A stretch of DNA of 64,000 nucleotides, taken from assembly GCA_905182535.1 (NCBI GenBank), contig CAJJBZ010000005.1:62001-126000 (forward strand), given 5' to 3'. Numbering within the stretch: position 1 is the stretch's first letter; every line of letters begins with the position of its first letter. Shown here in pieces: positions 1-9,178 of this stretch. The DNA comes from an uncultured Planktomarina sp. (GTDB lineage: Bacteria > Pseudomonadota > Alphaproteobacteria > Rhodobacterales > Rhodobacteraceae). A program made the position numbers and the translations under genes. The notes beneath the pieces are model-generated. The model did no database searches. It worked only from the letters and a program-made list of their open reading frames with translations, and was not told the DNA's origin.

Positions 1-1
1 C

Positions 2-1123
2 ATTATCCCCACACCCTTTGATCCACGTTTGATTTACCGTATTCCCCCGGCTGTTGCGCGGGCGGGTATGGACACAGGCGTATCGCGTCGTCCAATTGTG
101 GATATGGATGGCTATGAGCTGTCTCTTAAAACCCGAATGGACCCAACTGCCAGTATTTTACGTGGTATTAATGCCCGCGCCCGATCTGCACAGGCCCGGA
201 TGATTTTTTCTGAAGGCCATGACGAGCGTGTTTTACGTGCAGCGGTTATGTATCAACGCCAGGGTTTTGGGAAATCCATTGTTGTGGGGCGTGAAAGTGA
301 TGTGCAGGCAGGCCTTGAAGCTGCTGGCCTTGGTGATGCCATCAATGAGTTAGAAATAGTTAACGCGGCGAAAACAGAGCATTTGGATACCTATAAAGAT
401 TATCTATATGAGCGCCTACATCGGAAAGGTTTTGACCAAACCGACATACACCGGCTTGCAGCCCGAGATCGCCATGTGTTTGGTTCATTGATGCTTGCGC
501 ATGGCCATGGTGACGGTTTGGTTACGGGTGTGACACGTAAATCAGCCCATGTTTTGGACTTGATCAACCATGTTTATGATGTTGGTCCACATGATGGCGC
601 TGTGGGGGTGACGGCGGTCTTATCTAAGGGCAAAATCGTTCTGATCTCTGATACATTGGTGCATGAGTGGCCGGATGAGAACGACTTAGCGGATATTGCG
701 GAGCGTGGCGCAAGCGTTGCGCGGGCCCTAGGGCTTGAGCCTCGGGTGGCTTTTGTTAGCTTTTCGACCTTTGGCTACCCAATATCGGAGCGGGCTGAGA
801 AAATGAAAATCGCGCCAGAAGTTTTACAAAATCGCGGAGTTGATTTTGAGTTTGAAGGCGAAATGGCTGTTGATGTGGCATTGAACGTCAACGAAATGAA
901 GAAATATCCATTTAGTCGCCTGACAGGTCCAGCGAATGTGTTGGTTGTGCCTGCGCGGCACTCAGCATCAATCTCAGTTAAACTCATGCAGGAAATGGGG
1001 GGCGCTACTGTTATTGGCCCAATACTTACTGGTATCGATAAGCCAATTCAGATTTGCTCCACGGTGTCTTCGGTGAGTGATATTCTGAATATGGCAGTCA
1101 TTGCTGCCTGTAATATCCGATGA
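2..1123 (+). CDS. maeB: NADP-dependent malic enzyme, C-terminal part (cut by window edge)
   Basis: The reading frame is open from base 2. It begins with the PFDPRLI...PAVARAGMDTGV segment that ends the malic-enzyme NAD(P)-binding half, and continues through a complete phosphotransacetylase-like domain from about ARMIFSEGHDERVLRAA to the end. This fusion is typical of the long bacterial malic enzymes (about 750 residues), which decarboxylate malate to pyruvate and feed NADPH supply; the C-terminal domain is generally regulatory rather than catalytic. Some 373 residues are visible, so about half the protein lies upstream of the window. The stop overlaps the ATG of the PfkB kinase (ATGA), so the two are translationally coupled. 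The PTA-like domain has no visible disruption. Confidence 0.93.
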   Translation: MIPTPFDPRLIYRIPPAVARAGMDTGVSRRPIVDMDGYELSLKTRMDPTASILRGINARARSAQARMIFSEGHDERVLRAAVMYQRQGFGKSIVVGRESDVQAGLEAAGLGDAINELEIVNAAKTEHLDTYKDYLYERLHRKGFDQTDIHRLAARDRHVFGSLMLAHGHGDGLVTGVTRKSAHVLDLINHVYDVGPHDGAVGVTAVLSKGKIVLISDTLVHEWPDENDLADIAERGASVARALGLEPRVAFVSFSTFGYPISERAEKMKIAPEVLQNRGVDFEFEGEMAVDVALNVNEMKKYPFSRLTGPANVLVVPARHSASISVKLMQEMGGATVIGPILTGIDKPIQICSTVSSVSDILNMAVIAACNIR

Positions 1124-1995
1124 CAGTCTATAACCTTGGCTCGATCAATGCTGATTATTTTTATCAGGTGCCGCATATCCCTGCACCTGGTGAAACCCTT
1201 AGTACTAAGACGCTTGAACGTGGTCTGGGGGGCAAGGGTGCCAATCAATCTGTGGCTATGGTGAGGGCTGGAGCTAATGTGGTGCATTTGGGTGCTGTTG
1301 GTGAGGATGGTCAGTGGTTGTTGGACCGCCTCGCCGACCTGGGCGTTGATGTAGTATCTATAGCGAAGCTTGACTGTGCATCTGGCCATGCTGTGATTAA
1401 TATTGCGGCTGATGGCGAAAATGCAATTACGATCTATCCGGGTGCAAATGTGGCCATTTGTGCTGACCGTATTAATGAATGGATGGTAGATATATCAGAC
1501 CAAGATTGGCTTGTTTTGCAAAACGAAACATCCCACCAGCGTACGGCGGCATCTCTTGCAAAGGCTAAGGGCGCCCGCGTGGTGTACTCCGCAGCTCCAT
1601 TTGATGCGCAAGCCGTGTTAGACGTGTTGCCCTTTGTCGATATTCTTTGCATGAATGAGCATGAGGCCAAAGCCCTTGAGCGGGAATTCCGAAAGACGGG
1701 TCTCGAAGGCCTTGGGGTTGGAGCCGCGCTCATAACTTATGGTTCTAAGGGGGCGGCTTATCATGATTTTGTGACAGGAGAGGTCACAAAAGTTGATGGT
1801 GTCGAGGTGAGGCCAGTTGATACGACTGGTGCAGGCGATACGTTTTGTGGCTATTTTATTGGGCGCCTATCGCTTGGTGATGCTCCAAAGGCCGCGCTTT
1901 TAACTGCCAACTTTGCAGCGGCTCTTAAGGTAACACGGCTGGGAACTGCTGATGTGATCCCAGAACTCGTAGAGGTTATTGCCTTTAAGGGCTGA
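1120..1995 (+). CDS. PfkB-family carbohydrate kinase (ribokinase-like)
   Basis: A 291-residue protein of the PfkB/ribokinase family, which phosphorylates sugars or nucleosides with ATP. GGKGAN at residues 37-42 is the substrate-binding glycine motif, and DTTGAGD at 234-240 is the PfkB signature 2, with Asp240 as the likely catalytic base and the GAGD turn as anion hole. Length fits ribokinase. The ATG at 1120 overlaps the malic-enzyme stop. No ribose transporter or isomerase is adjacent, so the sugar cannot be assigned; ribokinase is the closest family by overall pattern, but adenosine or other sugar kinases are possible. Its end overlaps the tail of the msrA pseudogene on the other strand by a few bases. 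Confidence 0.85.
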   Translation: MTVYNLGSINADYFYQVPHIPAPGETLSTKTLERGLGGKGANQSVAMVRAGANVVHLGAVGEDGQWLLDRLADLGVDVVSIAKLDCASGHAVINIAADGENAITIYPGANVAICADRINEWMVDISDQDWLVLQNETSHQRTAASLAKAKGARVVYSAAPFDAQAVLDVLPFVDILCMNEHEAKALEREFRKTGLEGLGVGAALITYGSKGAAYHDFVTGEVTKVDGVEVRPVDTTGAGDTFCGYFIGRLSLGDAPKAALLTANFAAALKVTRLGTADVIPELVEVIAFKG

Positions 1996-2623
1996 CAAAC
2001 GGCGCGTCCGCGCCCCACAACTGTTTCACCTGCGCGTCACGTCCACAGCCTTCACGATATTTCTTATAGGCGGTAGATTGTTTTACGGGGCCAAAGTGGG
2101 TTAGTACAAGTTTTGGCCTTTATAGTAATTTTGATGATAGTTTTCGGCGTCATAAAAGGTTGTAGCCTTTAAGATTGGTGTTACAATAGGTTGACCCAGC
2201 GCAACCTATGTATCCTTGATAGCAGCCGCGGCGGTGCGTCTCTGTTTTAAGCCATCGATAAATATTGCAGGACGATAGGTGGCGCCGCGATCACAAAACT
2301 GACTGCCAGCATCTGTTGGGTCCACAGAGCGTAGAAACAAATCAAGCAGCTTTCTGTGGGTCACAATAGAAGCGTCATAGGTGATTTTGACTACCTCATA
2401 ATGGCCCGTACCTTCGAGTGTTTTATAGGTTGGGTGTTCAGAGATCCCGCCTGCGTAGCCTGAACAGCCTCACTCACCCACGACACTTCAAAACAGCCTC
2501 AACACACCAAAAACACCCCCCTGCTACCACTAAGGTTTGAACGTTGCGGGCCTGAATCGTAGTAGTTTGAGCGAAAATCGTCACCCCAAGTGCTATAGAA
2601 AGAAATATTGATTTTAGCTTGAT
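1985..2623 (-). pseudogene. msrA: msrA pseudogene (periplasmic peptide methionine sulfoxide reductase A)
   Basis: No long ORF exists here, but reading the minus strand piecewise gives an almost complete MsrA. There is a signal-peptide-like start (KLKSIFLSIALGVTIFAQ), the catalytic GGCFWCVE motif near 2505, GYAGGISEHPTYK, FYDAENYHQNYY near 2120, and the C-terminal stretch HFGPVKQSTAYKKYREG. Joining them needs three frameshifts, each consistent with one base missing from a homopolymer (near 2480, 2460 and 2112). In addition, a TAG stop lies in frame at 2206-2208, and the expected initiator position (2621-2623) reads ATC instead of ATG. MsrA repairs methionine-S-sulfoxide. The indels could be sequence errors as elsewhere in this window, but the nonsense codon and lost start argue for true inactivation. 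Confidence 0.85.
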
Positions 2624-2746
2624 AAGCCGCCCTTTTCTTCTCGAATTGTTGTTTATGATGGCTCCGAAACAACAATATAATTCCGAATGACGTCACGAAT
2701 ATTTTACCCCTTGGCGGCAATTGCTTCACGCTTTACGGTTCTGAAT

Positions 2747-3655
2747 ATGAAAAAATTTGTAACCACTCATCAAGCTGCGGAAGACGCCCGTAATGAAAAC
2801 ATCCAGATTTACCTGAACGGTAATCTTGTACCAAAAGAACGTGCCCTGGTCTGCGTGTATGACAGTGGCTTTATGCTGGGAGATGGTGTCTGGGAGGGAC
2901 TGCGCCTTTATAATGGCACTTGGGCCTTTTTGGACGAACATATGGACCGGTTATTTGAGGCATTTAAGGCAGTTGATATCGATCTTGGACTAGATCGTTC
3001 TGGGGTTGTGCAGGCCCTTCTCGATACTCAGGCTGCAAATGGTATGAACTCAGATGCACATGCGCGTCTTATGGTAACACGGGGCATAAAAAAACGCCCA
3101 TTCCAGCATCCTGCCCTATCACAATCTGGCTGTACGTTCACCATTATTATGGAGCACTCACAGCCGAGCCTGCCGCGAGGCATTAGGCTGGCAACTGTGC
3201 CACATATGCGCGGCCTACCGATGACACAGGACCCTAAGTTAAATTCACATTCAAAGCTCAACTGCATCCTCGCCTGTATCGCGGCGGAAAAGGCCGGGGC
3301 GGATGAGGCCTTGATGTTAGATGTGCATGGATTTGTAAACACAACCAACGCATGTAATTTTTTCATTGTGCGAAAGGGCGCTGTTTGGACGAGTACTGGT
3401 GATTATTGTATGAATGGCATCACCCGGCGAAAAGTGATTGATCTGTGCCGGACAAACGATATCCCAGTTTATGAGAAAAATTTTAGTTTGGTGGATACAT
3501 ATGGCGCCGATGAGGCCTTTCTAACGGGTACCTTTGGTGCCCAAACCCCAGTGATTGAGCTTGACGGCCGTTCAATTGGCGATGGGGGTATGGGGCCGAT
3601 GACAACGCAGATTCGGGGGCTTTATAAAGATCTGATTACGAGGGTTACGAAGTGA
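2747..3655 (+). CDS. class IV (branched-chain/D-amino acid type) PLP aminotransferase
   Basis: A 302-residue fold-type IV PLP enzyme, the family of branched-chain aminotransferase, D-amino acid aminotransferase and aminodeoxychorismate lyase. DSGFMLGDGVWEGLR (39-53) and the glycine-rich C-terminal part are family features. Lys164 in DPKLNSHSK is the likely Schiff-base lysine, and ALMLDVHGFVNTTNACNFF carries the cofactor phosphate contacts. I chose the ATG at 2747 because the in-frame extension to 2687 lacks family similarity. The stop overlaps the GTG of the next gene (GTGA), so it is coupled to the sulfotransferase-like protein. Residues do not let me choose between amino-acid substrates; it differs from standard IlvE, so a specialised amine or amino-acid role is likely. 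Confidence 0.85.
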   Translation: MKKFVTTHQAAEDARNENIQIYLNGNLVPKERALVCVYDSGFMLGDGVWEGLRLYNGTWAFLDEHMDRLFEAFKAVDIDLGLDRSGVVQALLDTQAANGMNSDAHARLMVTRGIKKRPFQHPALSQSGCTFTIIMEHSQPSLPRGIRLATVPHMRGLPMTQDPKLNSHSKLNCILACIAAEKAGADEALMLDVHGFVNTTNACNFFIVRKGAVWTSTGDYCMNGITRRKVIDLCRTNDIPVYEKNFSLVDTYGADEAFLTGTFGAQTPVIELDGRSIGDGGMGPMTTQIRGLYKDLITRVTK

Positions 3656-4362
3656 GACTTGCCATGTGGTCTGGACCACGAAATCTGTCTACGGCTATGA
3701 TGTATGCCTTTGGAAATCGTAGTGATACGACAATTGTGGATGAGCCTTACTATGGTGCTTACCTGCATCATTCTGGTGTTGAGCATCCGATGAATAATGA
3801 AGTTCTTAGTAGTCTACCGCATGATCCAGAGGAGATCAGCGCCTATGTAACTGGCCTTACCCCTGGGGCTCATGCGGTATGGTACCAAAAGCAATTGACC
3901 CATCACATGTTGCCACAGTTCTCTTTGGACTGGGTTGGTAAGCAAACGAACGTGTTCTTGATCCGAGAGCCTGCCCGAGTGATTGCAAGCTACGAACGAA
4001 AACGTGAAACATTGGGGCTGGAGGATCTTGGCTTTTTACAGCAAAAACGTATTTATGATTATTGCGTATCGCTGGGCCAGAAACCAATCGTAATTGATAG
4101 TGATGATATATTGGCCAACCCTAAGGTTGCGTTAATGGCACTTTGTGAGGGTGTGGGAATTGACTTTGATCCTGCAATGCTCAGGTGGAAAGCTGGGGCG
4201 CGACTAGAAGATGGGGTTTGGGCGTCGCATTGGTATGATGCCGTTCATAAATCCACGGGATTTGGTGCTGCACCAGGGCCAATTCCAGTTGTGGGCAGCA
4301 AATTTGCTGATATCTTGGAGCAGGCCCAGATGATCTATCGTCAGCTGAAAGCGCAAAAGTAG
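3652..4362 (+). CDS. sulfotransferase-like P-loop protein coupled to the aminotransferase
   Basis: A 236-residue protein with WSGPRNLST at residues 5-13, resembling the PAPS 5'-phosphosulfate loop of sulfotransferases, and IREPARVIASY near 103-113, resembling their 3'-phosphate-binding motif. The central WKAGARLEDGVWASHWY segment is distinctive. From memory, the same domain is fused in front of a class IV aminotransferase in plant proteins named branched-chain aminotransferase-like 1 and 2, and the motifs align well. Here the two are separate but overlap by 4 bases with a GTG start, so they probably act on the same metabolite. The substrate is unknown to me; sulfotransfer is an inference from the loop motifs only. 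Confidence 0.7.
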   Translation: MRLAMWSGPRNLSTAMMYAFGNRSDTTIVDEPYYGAYLHHSGVEHPMNNEVLSSLPHDPEEISAYVTGLTPGAHAVWYQKQLTHHMLPQFSLDWVGKQTNVFLIREPARVIASYERKRETLGLEDLGFLQQKRIYDYCVSLGQKPIVIDSDDILANPKVALMALCEGVGIDFDPAMLRWKAGARLEDGVWASHWYDAVHKSTGFGAAPGPIPVVGSKFADILEQAQMIYRQLKAQK

Positions 4363-4419
4363 GGTGCGCAATAGAGTGAAGACCTCTAGGTCGCCGTTCT
4401 AAGCCAATAACTTTTCTGA

Positions 4420-5638
4420 TTAACCAACCCGGTTTTTGCGCGCGGCCAAGAGCTTTAGGCGTAGGGCGTTGAGTTGGATAAATCCGGCCGCATCTTTTTG
4501 ATCATAAGCGCCTGCATCATCTTCAAAGGTCACATGGGCCTCGGAATAAAGGCTGTAATCAGACCAACGGCCCACGGTGCGCGCGGAGCCTTTGTAGAGC
4601 TTCAAGACGCACTGTGCCGGTCACATGCTCTTGTGATTTATCTATCATTGCTTGCAACATTTCGCGCTCAGGGCTGAACCAAAAGCCATTATAAATCAAC
4701 TCGGCATATTTTGGCATTAGCTCGTCCTTAAGATGTGCAGCCCCGCGATCAAGGGTGATAGATTCAATTGCGCGGTGCGCTTCCAATAGTAAGGTGCCAC
4801 CTGGAGTCTCGTAGATACCACGCGACTTCATACCAACAAAGCGGCCCTCGACTAAGTCAAGCCGACCAATGCCATGTTTGCCGCCAAGGGTGTTGAGCTC
4901 GGTTAGTATCGTGGCTGGAGACATTACAGAGCCGTTGATTGATACTGGATCGCCAGCGTCAAAGCTGACCTCAATGTATTCTGGTGTATTTGGTGCATCT
5001 TCTGGATTTACCGTGCGCTGGTATACATACTCCGGCGCCTCCATAGCTGGATCTTCTAGCACTTTGCCCTCTGACGACGTGTGTAGAAGGTTTGCGTCCA
5101 CACTGAAAGGTGCTTCGCCACGTTTGTCTTTGGCAATTGGTATTTGGTTCTTTTCCGCAAAGTCTATCAGTTTGGTGCGGCTTGATAGGTCCCATTCGCG
5201 CCAGGGCGCAATCACTTTGATATCGGGATTGAGCGCATAGGCTGCCAGCTCAAAACGCACTTGGTCATTGCCTTTACCTGTAGCGCCGTGGGAAATGGCA
5301 TCTGCGCCTTCAATGGCGGCGATTTCAACCAATCGCTTGGAAATCAAAGGCCGTGCGATTGACGTACCTAGCAAGTAAAGGCCCTCATAAAGGGCATTGG
5401 CGCGGAACATTGGAAATACGAAGTCACGGACAAACTCTTCACGCAAATCTTCGATATAAATTGATGAAGCCCCCATTAATTCAGCTTTGGCACGGGCGGG
5501 CTCGAGCTCTTCACCCTGACCAAGGTCCGCTGTAAATGTTACAACTTCACAACCGTATTCGATCTGCAACCACTTTAGAATGATTGAGGTATCCAATCCG
5601 CCTGAATAGGCAAGAATAATTTTCTTAGGCGCTAACAT
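4420..5638 (-). CDS. argG: argininosuccinate synthase (frameshifted near 4602)
   Basis: Condenses citrulline and aspartate with ATP, the penultimate step of arginine synthesis, in the cytoplasm. The N-terminal [15 protein letters not shown] is the PP-loop ATP pyrophosphatase motif. The start is the ATG at 5638 ([14 protein letters not shown]); the 23 residues upstream are not family-like. The frame runs correctly to VTGTVRL near 4605 and then goes out of register, but the C-terminus ([13 protein letters not shown]...[21 protein letters not shown]) is intact in another frame to a stop at 4420. One extra base in CTTGAAG at about 4600-4605 explains it. Because both sides are fully conserved, this is more likely a sequence error than a broken gene. 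Divergent from ilvA. Confidence 0.9.
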
Positions 5639-5819
5639 GCGTTTTCCAATCCAAATGTATCGTAGTCTAATGAGCGCGGGGCTATATGGTTTTTGCTTGC
5701 GCAGCAAGTTGGTGATGCGTGATTTTTAACAGGAGAACTATCATTGTTTCTGCATGGTTAAAAATAGGATTTGACCTAGAACTTGCGCATTTTGGCAGTT
5801 TGAGTCACTAGTCTGCCTT

Positions 5820-7055
5820 ATGAAACAGTTTAGCACCCAGGCCGCTGAGGCTACCAAACGTATGCGGGAATTATTTTCCGCAACACCACTGCAACGTAAT
5901 GACCATTTGTCGACCATCTATGGCGCAGATATTTGGCTCAAGCGTGAAGACCTCTCTCCGGTACGGTCTTACAAACTGCGTGGCGCTTATAATGCAATGG
6001 GCAAGCAGGCGGACAAAGACGTGTTTGTTTGTGCCAGTGCAGGAAACCATGCCCAGGGTGTTGCTTTTGTGTGTAGGCACATGCGGAAAAAAGGTGTAAT
6101 TTTTATGCCGGTAACTACTCCGCAGCAGAAGATTAGCAAAACCCGGTTGTTCGGTGGTGAGTGGGTCGAGGTGCGCCTTGTAGGTGATTATTTTGATGAT
6201 ACTTTACGCGCTAGCCAATCCTATTGTGCGGAGGTAGATGGGCACTTTCTTTCCCCATTCGATGATCAAGACGTAATCGAGGGTCAGGCAACTGTGACTC
6301 ATGAGATGTTAGAGCAGCTGGGACGCGCACCTGATATCTTTATTGTACCTGTTGGAGGGGGCGGTTTGTCTTCCTCTGCACGCCGCTTATTATTAGAGCG
6401 TGCCCCGGAAACTGAAATATTCTATGTTGAACCTGTGGGTGGGAAAAGCCTTGCGGCTGCGGTTGAGGCTGGTGAGCCAACAACGATTAGTAATGTGGAT
6501 ACCTTTGTGGATGGTGCTGCTGTTGCACGGATTGGTGTGCATACATTTGCAGCTTTGAAGGGTATTGATTCTGATCATGTTCTCGCAATCCCCGAGGATC
6601 GTATCTGCACCACTATATTGGAAATGCTAAATGTTGAAGGTGTGGTGTTAGAGCCCGCTGGAGCCTTGGCGCTGGATGCCCTCAAGGACCTGAGAGATGA
6701 GATTAAGGGTAAAACTGTTGTTTGCGTTTCATCTGGAGGGAACTTTGATTTTGAGCGCCTACCAGAGGTGAAGGAACGTGCCCAGCGCTATTCTGGCGTT
6801 AAGAAGTACTTCATTCTGCGCCTGCCCCAACGTCCTGGGGCCTTGAAAGACTTTTTGGGTCTTTTGGGCCCAGATGATGATATCTCACGGTTTGAGTATC
6901 TCAAAAAGTCGGCGCGAAATTTTGGAACCGTTCTTCTAGGTGTTGAAACCTCTTTGCCAGAAAACTTTGCAAGCCTTTCTGAGCGCCTAGAAAATGCTGG
7001 CATGTCAATCCGTGACATTACTGGGGACGAAGCGATGGTCGACCTGATTATTTAG
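5820..7055 (+). CDS. ilvA: threonine ammonia-lyase (threonine dehydratase)
   Basis: Deaminates threonine to 2-oxobutanoate, the first step towards isoleucine. A PLP fold-type II enzyme of 411 residues: SYKLRGAY at 50-57 holds the Schiff-base lysine (Lys52), SAGNHAQG at 73-80 and VGGGGLSS at 178-185 bind the cofactor. From about residue 325 there is one ACT-like regulatory region, as in the shorter single-ACT form of IlvA, which in other bacteria confers isoleucine feedback. ATG start at 5820. The 181 bases shared with divergent argG should hold both promoters; a TTGACC hexamer at about 5771 is a possible -35 element for ilvA. Confidence 0.93.
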   Translation: MKQFSTQAAEATKRMRELFSATPLQRNDHLSTIYGADIWLKREDLSPVRSYKLRGAYNAMGKQADKDVFVCASAGNHAQGVAFVCRHMRKKGVIFMPVTTPQQKISKTRLFGGEWVEVRLVGDYFDDTLRASQSYCAEVDGHFLSPFDDQDVIEGQATVTHEMLEQLGRAPDIFIVPVGGGGLSSSARRLLLERAPETEIFYVEPVGGKSLAAAVEAGEPTTISNVDTFVDGAAVARIGVHTFAALKGIDSDHVLAIPEDRICTTILEMLNVEGVVLEPAGALALDALKDLRDEIKGKTVVCVSSGGNFDFERLPEVKERAQRYSGVKKYFILRLPQRPGALKDFLGLLGPDDDISRFEYLKKSARNFGTVLLGVETSLPENFASLSERLENAGMSIRDITGDEAMVDLII

Positions 7056-7072
7056 GCGGAGGCTGCTTGGGG

Positions 7073-7510
7073 CTAAAACCCAAAGAACTGAGTTACTGCA
7101 TGGCGATCTCCAGAGTTAGCCAAGCGGTTCATAGCCCCTTCGATTGGCAATACAACGGGGTAATGGTCTGGCTCAGGCGGTATGGAGTGTCGCCTCACTG
7201 GCCGCGCACTATAGATCGTACAGATTTTTTCTGCCCATAGATCGTAATCTGGCATAAACAAAAAACGCCTGAAGCGAAAAAATACCCTTGGCTGAGTGAT
7301 ACGCCAGCCGGTCTCTTCAAAGACTTCGCGGTAAAGTGCTTGTAACGGCTGTTCTTCAGGGTCTATGCCACCCCCAGGCAATTGATATTCATTGTGTATC
7401 CCCGCCTGGAAGGTTGTAAGAAGACCTCCAGCATGAGGTAAAATTGCATAGACACCGGGACGGGTTTTGTAGCGTTGGTTGGGGTCTGGGGTGGTGCCAA
7501 AACGTTGCAA
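7073..7510 (-). CDS. Nudix hydrolase
   Basis: A protein of about 145 residues carrying a full Nudix box: counted from the upstream TTG at 7522, Gly51, Glu57, Arg65-Glu66 and Glu69-Glu70 followed by TGW fit GX5EX7REUXEEXGU. Such enzymes hydrolyse nucleoside diphosphates linked to another group. The N-terminal RPGVYAILPHAGG and GIHNEYQLPGG are typical of MutT-like housekeeping members, but nothing fixes the substrate. No ATG is available; I prefer the TTG at 7510 because GGAGAG sits about seven bases upstream, over the TTG at 7522. Divergent from hslO, tail to tail with ilvA. Confidence 0.82.
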   Translation of the reverse strand: MQRFGTTPDPNQRYKTRPGVYAILPHAGGLLTTFQAGIHNEYQLPGGGIDPEEQPLQALYREVFEETGWRITQPRVFFRFRRFLFMPDYDLWAEKICTIYSARPVRRHSIPPEPDHYPVVLPIEGAMNRLANSGDRHAVTQFFGF

Positions 7511-7590
7511 TCTACTCTCCAAGGGTTGGTGCTTGTCTGGACGCGCTTATATCTACAAGTTAAGGCAAGGCCAATCAATGGAAAGAAATT

Positions 7591-8601
7591 ATGACACGTT
7601 CTGCAAAAATTAGTTGGGATGATACGGTTTTACCGTTTCAATTGGACGCATCGGATATTCGCGGTCGTGTGGCGCGGTTGGATGGGGTATTGGACAAAGT
7701 GCTAGCACAGCATGAATATCCACCTGTAGTTGAGGCGCTTGTAGCTGAGATGGCCCTGTTGACTGCTCTGATTGGCCAAACTATGAAGTTGCGCTGGAAG
7801 ATGTCGCTGCAGGTGCGTGGTAGTGGCCCCGTTCGCTTAATTGCAACGGACTACTACGGCCCAACCGATGATGGCGCGCCGGCTCAGATCCGCGCCTATG
7901 CTAGTTACGATGCAGATTCTATCGATGCCAAGGCAGAGGGATTCTCACAAGTTGGAGGTGGATATTTCGCGATTTTGATTGATCAAGGCCAAGACATGAC
8001 CCCCTATCAGGGTATAACACCAATTGCTGGCGCCTCACTATCGGCCTGTGCCGAGGCTTATTTTGCACAGTCTGAGCAAATTCCAACCCGGTTTTCACTA
8101 GCGTTTGGATGTTCTCAAGAGGCTGATGGTGGCAGTGGCTGGCGTGCGGGTGGGGTGATGCTGCAACACATGCCGTCCGCTGGCAAACTTATGACCTCCG
8201 AGGAAGCCACAGGTGAAGACGGTTTGTTGAGTGCCTCTGATTTGCTGGATGGGGATGCAAGTGAGAACTGGAACCGAGCGAATATTTTGCTTGATACCGT
8301 GGATCAGCTTGAGCTTGTGGGGCCATCAATTGAACCAACGCAATTACTGCTGCGCTTATTTCATGAAGAACAGCCACGTATTTATGACATTCAGCCGGTC
8401 ATCTTTGGATGTACTTGTTCGGGTGACCGCGTGCGACAAAGTTTGTCGATTTATTCGGCTAAAGATATTGGGCATATGACTACCGATGAGAACCAAGTGA
8501 CAGCTGATTGTCAGTTTTGCGGTGCGCATTACACCTTTGATCCTGATTCGTTGGGGTTTGAGGCCAAAATACTGGTAGAAAATGATCCAACAGCAAGCTG
8601 A
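7591..8601 (+). CDS. hslO: Hsp33 redox-regulated molecular chaperone
   Basis: Hsp33 is a holdase that is activated when oxidation releases zinc from four cysteines. The C-terminal domain shows exactly this arrangement: FGCTCSGDR (Cys274, Cys276) and DCQFCGAHY (Cys307, Cys310), the CXC plus CXXC pair. The length of 336 residues is slightly above the E. coli protein, as usual in alphaproteobacteria. ATG start with a GGAAAG ribosome-binding site. Its last 20 bases overlap the start of the next Nudix gene, which begins a run of overlapping genes (Nudix, CCA enzyme). Confidence 0.93.
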   Translation: MTRSAKISWDDTVLPFQLDASDIRGRVARLDGVLDKVLAQHEYPPVVEALVAEMALLTALIGQTMKLRWKMSLQVRGSGPVRLIATDYYGPTDDGAPAQIRAYASYDADSIDAKAEGFSQVGGGYFAILIDQGQDMTPYQGITPIAGASLSACAEAYFAQSEQIPTRFSLAFGCSQEADGGSGWRAGGVMLQHMPSAGKLMTSEEATGEDGLLSASDLLDGDASENWNRANILLDTVDQLELVGPSIEPTQLLLRLFHEEQPRIYDIQPVIFGCTCSGDRVRQSLSIYSAKDIGHMTTDENQVTADCQFCGAHYTFDPDSLGFEAKILVENDPTAS

Positions 8602-9178
8602 TATTATCCGAGCGCTGGCCCAACCTTTGGCGACATCTTCGGATTTTGATCTTAATCCAGGGTTTGCGGGATCAGTGGTTCCTGTGTGGGATGCTGGTGT
8701 GTTAGTGCCACTAATTGAGCGGCAAAGCGGCGTGCATCTCGTCCTAACCATGCGCGCGGCCCATCTTGCTACTCACCCGGGCCAAATCGCCTTTCCAGGT
8801 GGGAAGCGTGATGTGGGGGATGTGGATATTGCAGCTACGGCCCTGCGTGAAGCGCATGAGGAAACTGGATTAAGTCCTGATCTGGTTCATGTTTTGGGCC
8901 ATTTACCTACGCATGACACGGTAACTGGCTTTAAAGTAACTCCAACTATTGGCTGGATTTCTGAGCCCTGGGAGGTGAGGGCAGACCCAAGCGAGGTGGC
9001 AGAGGTTTTTGAGGTACCACTGCGCCATGTTTTACAATTAGAAAATTTTCATGTTCAGAAACGCGTGTGGAATGGGAAAAACCGTGCTTATTATACCGTA
9101 CCTTATGGCCCCTATTATATTTGGGGAGCAACAGCCCGCATTCTGCATGGCTTTGCCGAGCAGATGAGGGCGCCATGA
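8582..9178 (+). CDS. Nudix hydrolase, CoA pyrophosphatase type (NudL/YeaB-like)
   Basis: A 198-residue member of the Nudix group that cleaves coenzyme A to phosphopantetheine and 3',5'-ADP. LTMRAAHLATHPGQIAFPGG (about 55-74) is the UPF0035 signature that marks this subgroup, followed by a Nudix box variant ending in REAHEETGL (89-97). The ATG lies inside the hslO reading frame, and its stop overlaps the ATG of the CCA enzyme (ATGA), so translation is probably coupled through three genes. Function is by family; CoA specificity has not been shown for this protein. Confidence 0.87.
   Translation: MIQQQADIIRALAQPLATSSDFDLNPGFAGSVVPVWDAGVLVPLIERQSGVHLVLTMRAAHLATHPGQIAFPGGKRDVGDVDIAATALREAHEETGLSPDLVHVLGHLPTHDTVTGFKVTPTIGWISEPWEVRADPSEVAEVFEVPLRHVLQLENFHVQKRVWNGKNRAYYTVPYGPYYIWGATARILHGFAEQMRAP

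Noticed and set aside
2499..2729. A 76-residue minus-strand ORF next to the aminotransferase
   Set aside because: It is an out-of-frame reading of the msrA signal peptide and catalytic motif; the real msrA residues appear in the other frame.
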